From contig NZ_CP102285.1 of assembly GCF_025151045.1 (NCBI RefSeq), positions 4,216,001 to 4,280,000 on the forward strand: 64,000 bases of DNA, read 5' to 3'. Source of the stretch: Parabacteroides johnsonii DSM 18315. GTDB taxonomy: Bacteria > Bacteroidota > Bacteroidia > Bacteroidales > Tannerellaceae. The translations under genes and the position numbers were made by a program. Positions within the stretch are counted from its first letter, which is position 1. Each line of letters opens with the position of its first letter. The notes under the pieces were generated by a model that was not told where the DNA came from, made no database searches, and was given only the letters and a program-made list of their open reading frames with translations. Of the stretch, positions 38,916-48,586 are shown in pieces.

Positions 38916-38923
38916 TACCTTTG
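38916..38923 (+). promoter_or_regulatory. -7 element (TACCTTTG) for the btuB riboswitch operon
   Basis: This is a full TAnnTTTG match directly upstream of the fourth cobalamin aptamer. Confidence 0.65.
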
Positions 38924-38924
38924 T

Positions 38925-39220
38925 GGTCGGATTATGGTGTAACCGTATTTGCTTCCGCTGACGGTTAGTAAAAGGGAATCCGGTGAAAGTCCGGAGCTGT
39001 ACCCGTAGCTGTAAGTTCTGAAACCCCGGCAAATCTTGTTGCCACTGGTGAGTCAGTTGAAAGTTTAAATGCGAATAACTACTCTCAACTTTTAATTGAT
39101 TCGCTGGGAAGGCTGCCATTAGCAGGCAATTATCCATTGTCAATTGCCAATAGAAAAGGGGAGAACAAGCCAGAAAACCTGCCATTATTCAGTATCTGGT
39201 CCCTCGGGTAAAGGGATTGA
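38925..39220 (+). ncRNA. Cobalamin riboswitch (fourth), upstream of btuB, with enlarged peripheral arm
   Basis: The blocks AAAAGGGAATCCGGTGAAA, CCCGTAGCTGTAAG, GCCACTGGTGAG, CTGGGAAGGCTGCC, AAGCCAGAAAACCTGCC and a final CCCTCGGG occur in order. Two arms are enlarged by AT-rich sequence between the GCCACT and GGGAAGG blocks and before AAGCCAGAAA. The second insert includes 19 bases identical to the atpA-atpG spacer. The element is about 80 bases longer than the other three. Confidence 0.93.
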
Positions 39221-39233
39221 AGAATCGAAAGGT

Positions 39234-41234
39234 ATGCAGAATTTATTTATAAAACGATTGTCGGGCTTATTATGTGCTTGGCTGTTCCCGTTTGTCGCTT
39301 TGTATGCGCAGGTGGACACAACGATCTATCACCAACTTTCGGGTGTCGAAGTGCTGGGAAAGGTACGCCCTTCCACAACCCGCGAGAGCACGCCGCTTCA
39401 GGTAATGGACAAGGCGGGGATGGAACGGCTCGGCGTTCAGGACTTGTCGGAAGCGGTGAAGCGGTTCTCCGGTGTGACGGTGCAGGATTACGGAGGTATA
39501 GGAGGGTTGAAAACTGTTTCCGTCCGCAGCCTCGGCGCCAAACATACGGCTGTCAGTTACGACGGGGTGACAGTCACGGACGCACAGAGTGGCCAAGTGG
39601 ATATCAGTCGCTTCTCCTTGGACAATGTCGATATGATCTCCCTATCGATCGGCCAGGCTGACGACATCTTCCAGACAGCACGGATGTATGCTTCGGCGGG
39701 GGCGTTGAGTATAAAGACTGCTGCCCCCCTGTTTAAGGAAAAATCCTATAATGCTTATGTGAAACTGAAAGGAGGTTCATTCGGATTGTTCAACCCGGTG
39801 GTACGTTATGAGCAGAGAATAGGAAATCGGTGGTCCGCATCTCTGCATGCAGATTGGTTGAGTGCAAAAGGAGATTATCCTTTTACACTGATAAACGGTA
39901 AGGAGGTTACAGAAGAAACCCGTAAGAACAGCGATGTTCAGTCTCTTCGTCTGGAAGGAAATGTGTATGGTCATTTCGGACAGGGTGGAAAACTGAATGG
40001 CAAGGTTTATTATTACGATTCGGAACGGGGACTTCCCGGTTCGGTAATTCTTTATAATAGCAATGCCCGTGAACGGGTATGGGATAATAACTTTTTTACA
40101 CAGCTTCATTATGAGAACGAATGGTTTGATCGCTTGAAATTCCAGGTAAATGCCAAATACAATTATTCGTTCAGCAAGTATCGCGATATCAGCAATAAAT
40201 ATTCCGGAGGCAAACAGGAAGATCTGAATACTCAAAACGAATATTACGGATCGGCTGGGATTTTGTATACACCCTGTTCTTATGTCTCTTTTTCGTTGAA
40301 TACGGATATCGCGCGAAATACTTTGGTAAACAATTTCGTAAATGCTCCGACTCCCAAACGTTGGACTTCACTTACTGCATTTGCTATACAATATAAAAGC
40401 CCGGTATTGACAGCTACAGCCAGTTTGCTGAGCACTTATATAACGGACAAGGTTGAGAATGGAGATAGGCCGGCAGATAAGAAAAGGCTTTCTCCGGCAG
40501 TAAGTATCTCCTGGCGTCCGTTCCAGGAACAGTCTTTTCGTATTCGGGCTTCTTATAAAGATATATTCCGTGTCCCGACTTTTACGGATCTGTATTATTT
40601 GCGTATGGGGAATGTCAATTTGAAACCGGAAAAAGCAACTCAATATAATATCGGGTTTACATGGAATGATGAGATAAGTCCTTTTATACGCCTGTTAAGT
40701 GTTTCTGTTGACGGCTATTATAATAAGGTGAGTGATAAGATTGTCGCCATTCCGAATATGTACATCTGGAAAATGATGAATATGGGAGAAGTGGAGATAA
40801 AGGGGATAGATGTAAATCTAAGTGCCAATATACCTTTATATAAGGCTTTTTCCCTCTTGCTCTTGTCCTCTTATAGCTATCAGGATGCGATCGATGTAAC
40901 TGACCCGGAAGAAAAAAACTATAAGAACCAGATACCTTATACCCCACGGCATTCGGGGTCTGTTTCGGCATCATTGGAAAACCCTTGGGTGAATGTGACC
41001 TATACGCTTGTGGCAGCAGGTGACCGTTATGCCCTTCCGCAGAATATAGAGGCAAATCAAATAGATTCATATATCGAACACAGTCTTTCTGTAAACCGGA
41101 GTTTTGCATTGAAGAAGTGTACATTCAAGGTGCAGGGAGATATCCTGAATCTGACAGATAAAACGTATGACATTATTCAGTATTATCCGATGCCGGGGCG
41201 TTCATGGAGATTTAGTTTAAGTATTACATATTAA
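39234..41234 (+). CDS. btuB: TonB-dependent cobalamin receptor BtuB-like
   Basis: The 666-residue product starts at the ATG at 39234, which opens a signal peptide (MQNLFIKRLSGLLCAWLF). The earlier TTG frame is riboswitch RNA. A plug (about 30-150, RLGVQDLSEAVKRFSGVTVQ) is followed by a barrel ending in an aromatic residue (FSLSITY). A cobalamin riboswitch in front and btuG/btuF-like genes behind support corrinoid uptake. The first 500 bases look GC-richer than the rest. Confidence 0.92.
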   Translation: MQNLFIKRLSGLLCAWLFPFVALYAQVDTTIYHQLSGVEVLGKVRPSTTRESTPLQVMDKAGMERLGVQDLSEAVKRFSGVTVQDYGGIGGLKTVSVRSLGAKHTAVSYDGVTVTDAQSGQVDISRFSLDNVDMISLSIGQADDIFQTARMYASAGALSIKTAAPLFKEKSYNAYVKLKGGSFGLFNPVVRYEQRIGNRWSASLHADWLSAKGDYPFTLINGKEVTEETRKNSDVQSLRLEGNVYGHFGQGGKLNGKVYYYDSERGLPGSVILYNSNARERVWDNNFFTQLHYENEWFDRLKFQVNAKYNYSFSKYRDISNKYSGGKQEDLNTQNEYYGSAGILYTPCSYVSFSLNTDIARNTLVNNFVNAPTPKRWTSLTAFAIQYKSPVLTATASLLSTYITDKVENGDRPADKKRLSPAVSISWRPFQEQSFRIRASYKDIFRVPTFTDLYYLRMGNVNLKPEKATQYNIGFTWNDEISPFIRLLSVSVDGYYNKVSDKIVAIPNMYIWKMMNMGEVEIKGIDVNLSANIPLYKAFSLLLLSSYSYQDAIDVTDPEEKNYKNQIPYTPRHSGSVSASLENPWVNVTYTLVAAGDRYALPQNIEANQIDSYIEHSLSVNRSFALKKCTFKVQGDILNLTDKTYDIIQYYPMPGRSWRFSLSITY

Positions 41235-41254
41235 TTAGATAAAATAGAAATAGT

Positions 41255-42661
41255 ATGAAGAAGAAAAGTATTTTTTTTGTTTCAGTCCTATGTGCACTGA
41301 TGTCTTTTGTCTTTACAGGATGTAAGGATGAAGATGAAAATCAGCTTACTGTTCCGACAGAAGTTGTGACTGGGGTCACTTTTACAGATACGGATCAGGT
41401 TGAAGGAGTAATTAAAGGTACATTGAAATGGACTGCCCCGGAAAATGTATCCAATATCACTAAATATGTTATTTATCTGTCTGCCGATGGAAAGGGTAGA
41501 GATACGAAATTGGGTGAAGTTGAAGTCGGAACAAACAGCTATGCTATTGAAACCAGTGTAACTGCCGATACATATATTATAGTGGTTACATGTAATGCAC
41601 AGGGAGAATCAGAGGCTTTGGCAAGTGTGAAAATCCAGGACCTCACACCGGACAGCCCGGAGCCGGAGCCAGAACCTGTAGATAATGGTGGTATCTATTT
41701 TCTGAATAGTGGAAAGATGGGGAGCAACAATGCTGGCCTTTCATGTTTCAATCTGAATACGTTGACGATGACTGTTGATACTTTCATGAACGTGAATGAA
41801 AGAGGATTGGGTGACACGGCTAACGATATGATTGTATATGGTTCTAAAATGTATATAGCTGTTTATGGTTCCAGCATTATCGAAGTGACAGACTTGAGTG
41901 GTAAATCTATCAAACAGATCAAATCGAGTGGTGATGCCTTATTACCTCGTTTCTTTACAGCTAATGAAGGAAAAGTATATGTGTCCTTGTATGATGGTTA
42001 TGTAGCCCGTTTGGATACGGCATCTTTAGAAATCGAACAGAAAGTAAAAGTTGGCCGTAATCCGGAGCAATTGGTAGTTGCCAATAATAAATTATATGTG
42101 GCGAATTCCGGTGGTTTGGATTATAATACTCCGGTTGGGTATGATAAGACTGTATCTGTTGTCGATTTAACATCTTTCCAAGAGACGAAGAAGATCGAAG
42201 TGGTAACAAATCCTGTAAACTTGGTGACAGACAACCAGGGAGATGTTTATTTGGTTTCTATGGGTGATTACGGTGCTATTCCGAATACTTTCCAACGTAT
42301 CGATAGCGAGACGGATGAAGTCACGACTATTACGGAAACGAATGCGACAGAAATGGCTTCTGTCGGTGATAAGCTTTACATGATCTATTCACAGTATGAT
42401 GCAAACTGGAACCAGGTTATCTCATTTATTTCTTATGATGCAATAAATGAGAAGGTTATTTCAGATAACTTTATCACGGATGGAACCTCTATTGATAAAC
42501 CTTATAAAATCGGAGCTGATCCGACGACCGGTTATATTTATATTACTGCTTCCGATTATAAGACGAATGGCGATGTGTATGCATTTGATGCGAGTGGTAA
42601 GAAGTTATTCCAGTTTGAAGTTGGTTTAAATCCTGTTAAGGCTGTATTTGTAAAACGATAA
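41255..42661 (+). CDS. btuG: BtuG-like corrinoid-binding surface lipoprotein with extra N-terminal domain
   Basis: This is a 468-residue lipoprotein: signal ending FVFTGCKDED, a fibronectin-III-like domain (about 35-130), a Pro/Glu linker (PDSPEPEPEPV), then a seven-bladed beta-propeller (about 145-468) with YncE/DUF5074-type blades. BtuG proteins hold corrinoids at the cell surface over the BtuB barrel. The gene lies 20 bases after btuB. The extra FN3-like domain may lift the propeller from the membrane. Confidence 0.88.
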   Translation: MKKKSIFFVSVLCALMSFVFTGCKDEDENQLTVPTEVVTGVTFTDTDQVEGVIKGTLKWTAPENVSNITKYVIYLSADGKGRDTKLGEVEVGTNSYAIETSVTADTYIIVVTCNAQGESEALASVKIQDLTPDSPEPEPEPVDNGGIYFLNSGKMGSNNAGLSCFNLNTLTMTVDTFMNVNERGLGDTANDMIVYGSKMYIAVYGSSIIEVTDLSGKSIKQIKSSGDALLPRFFTANEGKVYVSLYDGYVARLDTASLEIEQKVKVGRNPEQLVVANNKLYVANSGGLDYNTPVGYDKTVSVVDLTSFQETKKIEVVTNPVNLVTDNQGDVYLVSMGDYGAIPNTFQRIDSETDEVTTITETNATEMASVGDKLYMIYSQYDANWNQVISFISYDAINEKVISDNFITDGTSIDKPYKIGADPTTGYIYITASDYKTNGDVYAFDASGKKLFQFEVGLNPVKAVFVKR

Positions 42662-42663
42662 AA

Positions 42664-43782
42664 ATGAAGTTGCTTGCTTCTTTCCTTTTACTCTGCCTCA
42701 CGTTAAGTTGTAATATGAGGCAGAGTTCCCATTCCGAAGAATCCCTCTCCTCCGACACCATTCGCTACGCCCAAGGTTTTACAGTGCATCATTTCGATGG
42801 TTATACGGCTGTTGAAGTGAGCGATCCGTGGGACAGCACACGTCTGTTGCAACGGTATCTTTTGGTTGACCGGGAACGGCCTGTTCCCGGAAATCTCCCG
42901 AAAGGGACGGTCGTGCAGGTTCCGGCGCAGAATGTCGTGGTTTATACATCGGTGCATGCGGCTATTATCGACCAGTTAGGTGAGACAGGGCGGATCATAG
43001 GTGTTTGCGAGCCTCGTTATATGGACACCCCTGCTATCCGGGAAGGGCTGAAAGCTGGACGGATTGCCGATATGGGAGAGGCGACTGCCCCTAATGTGGA
43101 ACTGATGATTGACAAAGGCGCCGAGCTTGTGATCGTTTCTCCTTTCCAGAATAGCGGCTACGGACCTGTCGAGAAACTGGGAATCCCCATTATCGAAGGG
43201 GCCGATTATATGGAGTCGCTACCTTTGGGACGTACCGAATGGATTCGTTTCTACGGGATGTTGTTCGGTAAGGAGGCGTTGGCCGATTCTATTTTCAGGA
43301 ATACGGAGAAAAACTATCTCGATCTGAAACGGTTGATCACGGCCGATATGCCTCGTCCGACCGTTATCTCCGAAAAGAAGTTCGGTTCTTCCTGGTTTAT
43401 GCCGGCGGGAGAAAGTTATATCGCCAATCTGTATGCCGATGCTGGAGCCGATTATGTTTTCAAGGAACTCCCCGGAGCCGGAAGTACACCTTTGGCTTTC
43501 GAGACAGTGCTCGACCAGGCTATCCATGCCGATATGTGGCTGATTAAATATAATCGGTCCGAAGACATGACCTACGATGATCTGCGTGCCGAATATACGC
43601 CGTACGAAAACTTCGACGCCTTTAAGAACCGTCGGATCTATTCCTGTAATACGGGGCTTGTCCCTTATTATGAGGAATTCCCTTTGCATCCCGATTACTT
43701 GTTGAAGGACTTGATCTGGGTTTTCCATCCGGAATCGCTGCCTGGTTATACTCCTCGTTATTATCGGAAGATGCAGGACTGA
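42664..43782 (+). CDS. btuF: BtuF-like corrinoid ABC-transporter substrate-binding lipoprotein
   Basis: This 372-residue lipoprotein (LTLSCN lipobox, Cys about 16) has a cluster-A2-type periplasmic binding fold: VVVYTSVHAAIIDQLGETGRI in the first lobe, a long helix linker and a second lobe ending near the C-terminus. It begins two bases after btuG. No btuC or btuD permease/ATPase genes follow, so the ABC partner must be encoded elsewhere. Confidence 0.88.
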   Translation: MKLLASFLLLCLTLSCNMRQSSHSEESLSSDTIRYAQGFTVHHFDGYTAVEVSDPWDSTRLLQRYLLVDRERPVPGNLPKGTVVQVPAQNVVVYTSVHAAIIDQLGETGRIIGVCEPRYMDTPAIREGLKAGRIADMGEATAPNVELMIDKGAELVIVSPFQNSGYGPVEKLGIPIIEGADYMESLPLGRTEWIRFYGMLFGKEALADSIFRNTEKNYLDLKRLITADMPRPTVISEKKFGSSWFMPAGESYIANLYADAGADYVFKELPGAGSTPLAFETVLDQAIHADMWLIKYNRSEDMTYDDLRAEYTPYENFDAFKNRRIYSCNTGLVPYYEEFPLHPDYLLKDLIWVFHPESLPGYTPRYYRKMQD

Positions 43783-44148
43783 TTACAATAAAAATTTTTG
43801 AAAAATAATCCTTTATCTGACTATATATGTGCTTGTTGCATAGTAAATCGCAGATGAGGGATTTTTTATAGACTCGTGTCAATCTTGGAGATAAGGGGAT
43901 TTGGATACCCCTGTGTGATGTGAAATGCTTGTTTTACATATCTGGGACGCTTGTTTGTCAATGATTTTACAAGTGTTCTACAATTGGCAAGCAAGAACAA
44001 AGGTATGACTCCCGTTGTAGTGTCTTGCAGCTTTTCTCCTTATTGATTGGTGCTAATGAATCAATAATTCTTCATTTTATACCGAGGGATAATGCCTTGC
44101 TATGTTGTTTCTATTTATATCTTTGTCTTTATCTAAGAAAACATATTT
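43783..44148. other. Intergenic region with repeated GCTTGT words and a promoter
   Basis: No gene is visible. GCTTGT/ACAAGC-type words recur from 43925 to 44000, and a TAnnTTTG element (44118-44125) serves the downstream flavoprotein gene. The rest is featureless AT-rich sequence. Confidence 0.5.
44118..44125 (+). promoter_or_regulatory. -7 element (TATCTTTG) for the flavoprotein gene
   Basis: This is a full TAnnTTTG match 24 bases upstream of the ATG at 44149. Confidence 0.65.
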
Positions 44149-46932
44149 ATGAAAAGGAAATCGTATACTGATGCGCTTACCACATTGGCAAAAGGAACGG
44201 ATGCCGGCTTGTACCGGCTGATCCCGGAAAGAGTAGAGATCGTAAACAGTGAAGAAGAAGTGCAGGAAATCCTGGCCGAGTGCCGGGTTACCGGTAAGCC
44301 TTTGACTTTTAAAGCAGGAGGTACATCATTGTCGGGGCAGACCATTACGGACTCCGTCCTCGTGGAGATCGGTCCCGATTTCGGGAAGATAAAGATTTCG
44401 GAAGACGGACGGTCGGCTACTTTTCCTTGCGGGATTACCGGCGATCATGCCAACCGGCTGTTGAAACGTTACGGGAGGAAGTTGGGACCGAGTCCGGCTT
44501 CCATCAAATCGGCCCGTATCAGTGGGATCGTGGCCAACAATGCCAGTGGTTCAAGTTATGGTATTACCTATAATTCCTATCATACGGTCCGCAGTATGCG
44601 TTTGATCCTGACGGACGGAACTTTGCTCGATACCGCTTCGGCCGAAAGCCGGAGACATTTTGTCGAGAGCCATCCCGAATGGGTGGACGGTTTGCTTGCA
44701 CTCCGGGAAAGGGTGAAGCAAAATCCGGAGATGGAGGCCCGCATACGTCATAAATACGAACTGAAGAATACTTGCGGGTACGGAGTTAATTCGTTGGTCG
44801 ACTATGACGATCCGGTCGATATCCTGATGCATCTGATGATCGGTTCGGAGGGAACGCTCGGTTTTATTTCGGAAGTGACCTTTGAGACAGTCCCTGACCT
44901 GAAACTGAAAGCTTCGGCTTTGCTTTACTTTCCCTCTATCCGCGAAGCTTGCCAATCTATTCTACCGCTTCGCGAGTGCAGTGTTTCGGCTGCAGAATTG
45001 ATGGACCGCAATGCCCTCCGTGCTGTCGAGAACGAGCCGGGGATGCCTGAAACGCTCCGGACTTTGCCGGATGAGGCGGTCGCCCTCTTGATCGATACCT
45101 CTGCCAATGACAAACAGACGCTACAAAAGCAGTTTGCCGAGATTGAAGAGAAGCTTTCATCCGTACATACACTTTACCCGGTTTCTTTTACCACCGATCC
45201 GGAGTTGTATGCCACTTACTGGCGTGTCAGGAGCGGCCTGTTTACTTCGGCTGCGGCAGGACGTCCGCGGGGGACGGTGTCCATTATAGAAGATATTGCT
45301 TTCCGGGGAGATGTCTTGGGAGACGCCCTGACCGATGTACGCGAGGTGCTTGCCAGACACCATTATCCCGATGCTGTGATGTGGGGACATCTGTTAGATG
45401 GAAATGTTCATTTCACTATTTTCCCGGATGTCAACCGCTCGGAAGGGGTGGAGGGGTATGCCGCCTTTATGCAGGAACTGACCGACACGGTGCTTCGCCA
45501 TGACGGTAGCCTGAAAGCCGAACACGGGACGGGGCGCAATATGGCTCCGTTTGTCCGCCAGGAATGGGGAGACGATATCTACCTGTTGATGAAAGATATC
45601 AAGAAGCTGTTGGATCCACAGAACCTGTTGAACCCTGGTGTGCTGATCAACGACGATCCGCAAGTGTTCATCAAGAACCTCAAGCGGATGCCGCTGGCAA
45701 ACGATCTGATAGACCGTTGCATCGAATGTGGTTTCTGCGAAGTACAATGTCCGGCACGTAACCTGACGATCACGCCCCGTCAGCGTATCGTGATTTACCG
45801 TACCTTGTCGGCGATGGCGGAAAGGGGTGAGACAGGTACTCCCCGTTATGCCGGACTAAAAAAAGCTTTTCAATACAAGGGGAATGAAACGTGCGCTACG
45901 GACGGTCTTTGTGGAACGGCTTGTCCGGTCGGCATCAATACCGGTTTGCTGATAAAGGAACTACGATGGAAAGAGAACGGGAAGGCTGCGGAACGAATCG
46001 CTTCTTTTATTGCGAAAGACATGGATTCGGTCACGAATGCGTTGCGTCCTATGCTTTCCTTTGCGCATGGTGTTTCCAAAGTGATCGGTTATGGAACGAT
46101 GGAAGGAATTACGCGTGGCTTGTTCCGGATCAGTGGTCATCGTTTTCCGCTCTGGACGCGGTATACGCCGTCAGGGGCTCGCAAACTTGATTATACGACC
46201 GAAACACGGCTTCCGGGACAGCCCGAAATGGTCTATTTCCCTTCCTGCATTACCCGTACGATGGGGCCTTCTGCTGATTATGATGATAAAGCGGGAGTGA
46301 CGGAAAAGACGATTTCCCTGCTTCATAAGGCCGGATTCGCCATCCGTTATCCGGAAAATATCCACCGTCTGTGTTGTGGTATGGCTTTCAGCAGCAAAGG
46401 TTTCCGCCGGCAGGCCAAAGAGAAGGAGGACGAACTGAACGAGGCCTTGCTGAAAATCAGTGACAACGGAGCTTTGCCGATTCTTTGCGATATGAGTCCT
46501 TGCCTACTCCATATGCGTGAGACGCTGGATAAGCGGTTGCACCTTTATGAACCGGTCGAATTTATTTATGACTTCATGCTGGACCGGTTGGAGTTCAGCC
46601 CTCTGCCTATTACAGTTGCCGTCCATAGCACGTGCAGCACTACGAAAATGGGAGTGACAGCCAAGTTGCAGGCACTTGCCGGCATGTGTGCCGCCAAAGT
46701 CGTTTCGCCGATGGAGGTGACTTGTTGCGGATGGGCGGGTGACCGGGGTTTCTTCTATCCCGAACTGAACGCTTCCGCTCTGCGGATGTTGCCCACAAGC
46801 CTGGAAGAGGCCACCGAAGGGTACAGTAACAGCCGGACCTGTGAAATCGGTCTGACGATGAACAGCGGCATCTCTTATAAGTCGATTGTTTATCTGGTGG
46901 ACAAGGTTACCCGGAAGAAGGAAGAGCTTTAA
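44149..46932 (+). CDS. FAD- and Fe-S-containing D-lactate/glycolate-dehydrogenase-like oxidoreductase
   Basis: The 927-residue fusion holds an FAD-binding type-4 domain (about 35-215, GGTSLSGQTITDSVLVE), an FAD-oxidase C domain (about 220-500, ending near EHGTGRNMAPFVRQEWG), two 4Fe-4S motifs (CIECGFCEVQCPARN about 523; CATDGLCGTACPVGIN about 581) and two CCG domains (CCGMAFSSKGF about 741; CCGWAGDRGF about 858). The architecture matches Dld-II/GlcDF-type enzymes, which oxidise D-lactate or related 2-hydroxyacids and pass electrons to quinone or ferredoxin. The substrate is inferred. Confidence 0.9.
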   Translation: MKRKSYTDALTTLAKGTDAGLYRLIPERVEIVNSEEEVQEILAECRVTGKPLTFKAGGTSLSGQTITDSVLVEIGPDFGKIKISEDGRSATFPCGITGDHANRLLKRYGRKLGPSPASIKSARISGIVANNASGSSYGITYNSYHTVRSMRLILTDGTLLDTASAESRRHFVESHPEWVDGLLALRERVKQNPEMEARIRHKYELKNTCGYGVNSLVDYDDPVDILMHLMIGSEGTLGFISEVTFETVPDLKLKASALLYFPSIREACQSILPLRECSVSAAELMDRNALRAVENEPGMPETLRTLPDEAVALLIDTSANDKQTLQKQFAEIEEKLSSVHTLYPVSFTTDPELYATYWRVRSGLFTSAAAGRPRGTVSIIEDIAFRGDVLGDALTDVREVLARHHYPDAVMWGHLLDGNVHFTIFPDVNRSEGVEGYAAFMQELTDTVLRHDGSLKAEHGTGRNMAPFVRQEWGDDIYLLMKDIKKLLDPQNLLNPGVLINDDPQVFIKNLKRMPLANDLIDRCIECGFCEVQCPARNLTITPRQRIVIYRTLSAMAERGETGTPRYAGLKKAFQYKGNETCATDGLCGTACPVGINTGLLIKELRWKENGKAAERIASFIAKDMDSVTNALRPMLSFAHGVSKVIGYGTMEGITRGLFRISGHRFPLWTRYTPSGARKLDYTTETRLPGQPEMVYFPSCITRTMGPSADYDDKAGVTEKTISLLHKAGFAIRYPENIHRLCCGMAFSSKGFRRQAKEKEDELNEALLKISDNGALPILCDMSPCLLHMRETLDKRLHLYEPVEFIYDFMLDRLEFSPLPITVAVHSTCSTTKMGVTAKLQALAGMCAAKVVSPMEVTCCGWAGDRGFFYPELNASALRMLPTSLEEATEGYSNSRTCEIGLTMNSGISYKSIVYLVDKVTRKKEEL

Positions 46933-46936
46933 AATA

Positions 46937-46976
46937 AAATCCCCCCGTACTCTTACAAGCGAGTCGGGGGATTTTC
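46937..46976. terminator. Bidirectional terminator between flavoprotein and SQR-like genes
   Basis: AAATCCCCC and GGGGGATTT are the outer arms. ACTC/GAGT form the inner stem with a TTACAAGC loop. T and A runs flank both sides, fitting two convergent genes. Confidence 0.8.
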
Positions 46977-47013
46977 AGTTTGGCATTTTTATTATAGGGA
47001 GTTGTTTAGGTTA

Positions 47014-48390
47014 TCATGCCCAGCCGTTCAACATTCCGTAGAAATACATGGGTTTCAGGAAATAAACTTTCAACAGCCATGCAGCCCAAAGTTCCTTCGA
47101 TGTGTCAAGCATCGTGAACGGGAACGAATTTTTCGCTTCTTTCTTATAGTCGAACTCGCACAGGAGTACATGCCCGTAGTCCGTTACGATCGGGCAGGCG
47201 GCATATCCGTCGTATTTCTCTGCCGGCTCTTTGCCTTCCATCAGCGAAATCAGGTTCTTGGCGGCGATAGGCACCTGCTTGCGGATGGCGGCGGATGTCT
47301 TGCTGGTCGGAATTCCGGCTACGTCTCCTAAGGAAACGATATTCGGATATGTCTTGTGTACCAGCGTTTCTTTGTCTACCATCACCCAGGCATCGGCGGC
47401 CAATTTTCCTTCCGTCCATCCCAGGCCGGCTTCTTTTACGAAATCGGGAGCAGACATCGGCGGCGTGAAATGCAGGAAGTCATAATCTTCTACAAACGGC
47501 GTGTAGACTTTCTGATCGCCCACTGTTTCGATTTTCTCGAAATGAACCTGCTTGGCAGCCGTGTCTACGCCTTTCACGCGTACATTCAAGTTGATAGGAA
47601 TGTTGCGCTCCTTGTAGATTTCCAACAAGCGGGGAGTGAAAAACGGCACGTCATACAGTTCTTTGGATGCAGTGTAAAAATTCAGGTCCACTGTCTCGCG
47701 TGTACCCTGCTTGCGGGTATAATGTTCTGTCAACAAGCAAATTTTCTTGGGAGCACCCCCGCATTTGTGCTTGGTATAAGTATCTGTGTAGATTCCACGT
47801 CCGCCTGTCTTGGAGAATTCCTGTATGGCTTTCCAAGTCTTTTGTGCACCTTCGAAGTCGTAGATGCTATGGGCGTTTCCTTGTCCAAGTGTCGCTTGCG
47901 TGATACCTTCCACCTTTTCCCAGTTGATTTGGATTCCGGGAGTCAAGACCAGGAAGTCGTAGGCGATCTTTCCGTTATTTTTAGTTGTTACCTGATTCCA
48001 TACGGGATCGACGGCGGCAACAGAATCTTTAATCCATTTGATATCGCTGGGCATACAGTCCTCCTGCTTTCTCCAGACATCATCCGGTTGGTACACACCC
48101 GATGCGATCAGGGTGAAGCCCGGTTGATAAAACTGACGGTCACTGGGATCGATCAAAGTGATATCCGGCTTGTCCAACCAGCTCTTTAAACGGGCAGCCA
48201 TACTGATACCGGCAGCACCTCCGCCGATAATTACAATTTTACCTTTGGCTTTGCTTGAAAATGCTTTTGCCTTTTGTGTACTTGCAGCGGTCAGCAACCC
48301 GGCCATTGCCATCAGTTTGAAAAAGTGGCGGCGGTCGATACCTTTCTTCTCAAACGCCTTTAATTGATCTTCCAGTTCGTGTTTCATCAT
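47014..48390 (-). CDS. Sulfide:quinone oxidoreductase-like flavoprotein with twin-arginine signal
   Basis: This is a 458-residue protein. The N-terminus carries a twin-arginine-like motif and hydrophobic stretch (IDRRHFFKLMAMAGLLTAA), which may be a Tat signal. The FAD-binding fold starts IVIIGGGAAGISMAARL. Three cysteines sit in SQR-like contexts: EDCMPSD, HKCGGAPKK and YAACPIVTDYG. The FAD-binding NIVSLGDVAGIPTSKT lies near the C-terminus. SQR oxidises sulfide and reduces quinone at the membrane. Sulfide detoxification is plausible in a gut anaerobe. Confidence 0.85.
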   Translation of the reverse strand: MMKHELEDQLKAFEKKGIDRRHFFKLMAMAGLLTAASTQKAKAFSSKAKGKIVIIGGGAAGISMAARLKSWLDKPDITLIDPSDRQFYQPGFTLIASGVYQPDDVWRKQEDCMPSDIKWIKDSVAAVDPVWNQVTTKNNGKIAYDFLVLTPGIQINWEKVEGITQATLGQGNAHSIYDFEGAQKTWKAIQEFSKTGGRGIYTDTYTKHKCGGAPKKICLLTEHYTRKQGTRETVDLNFYTASKELYDVPFFTPRLLEIYKERNIPINLNVRVKGVDTAAKQVHFEKIETVGDQKVYTPFVEDYDFLHFTPPMSAPDFVKEAGLGWTEGKLAADAWVMVDKETLVHKTYPNIVSLGDVAGIPTSKTSAAIRKQVPIAAKNLISLMEGKEPAEKYDGYAACPIVTDYGHVLLCEFDYKKEAKNSFPFTMLDTSKELWAAWLLKVYFLKPMYFYGMLNGWA

Positions 48391-48586
48391 GTCTAAAAAA
48401 TTAGATTTTAGTCACAAAGAAAAGATAATCCGCAGGGGCGTACAAAGAAAGGACTACTACATAGCTTGCGCAAGTGTTTTGAGTGGAAAGAAATACTACA
48501 ACATTACTTTCTCATGTTCTTTTATGTTGTGTATAATTAGTTGGTATATAATTACATATAAGATGTGTGTTTCTGAGAAAATATTT

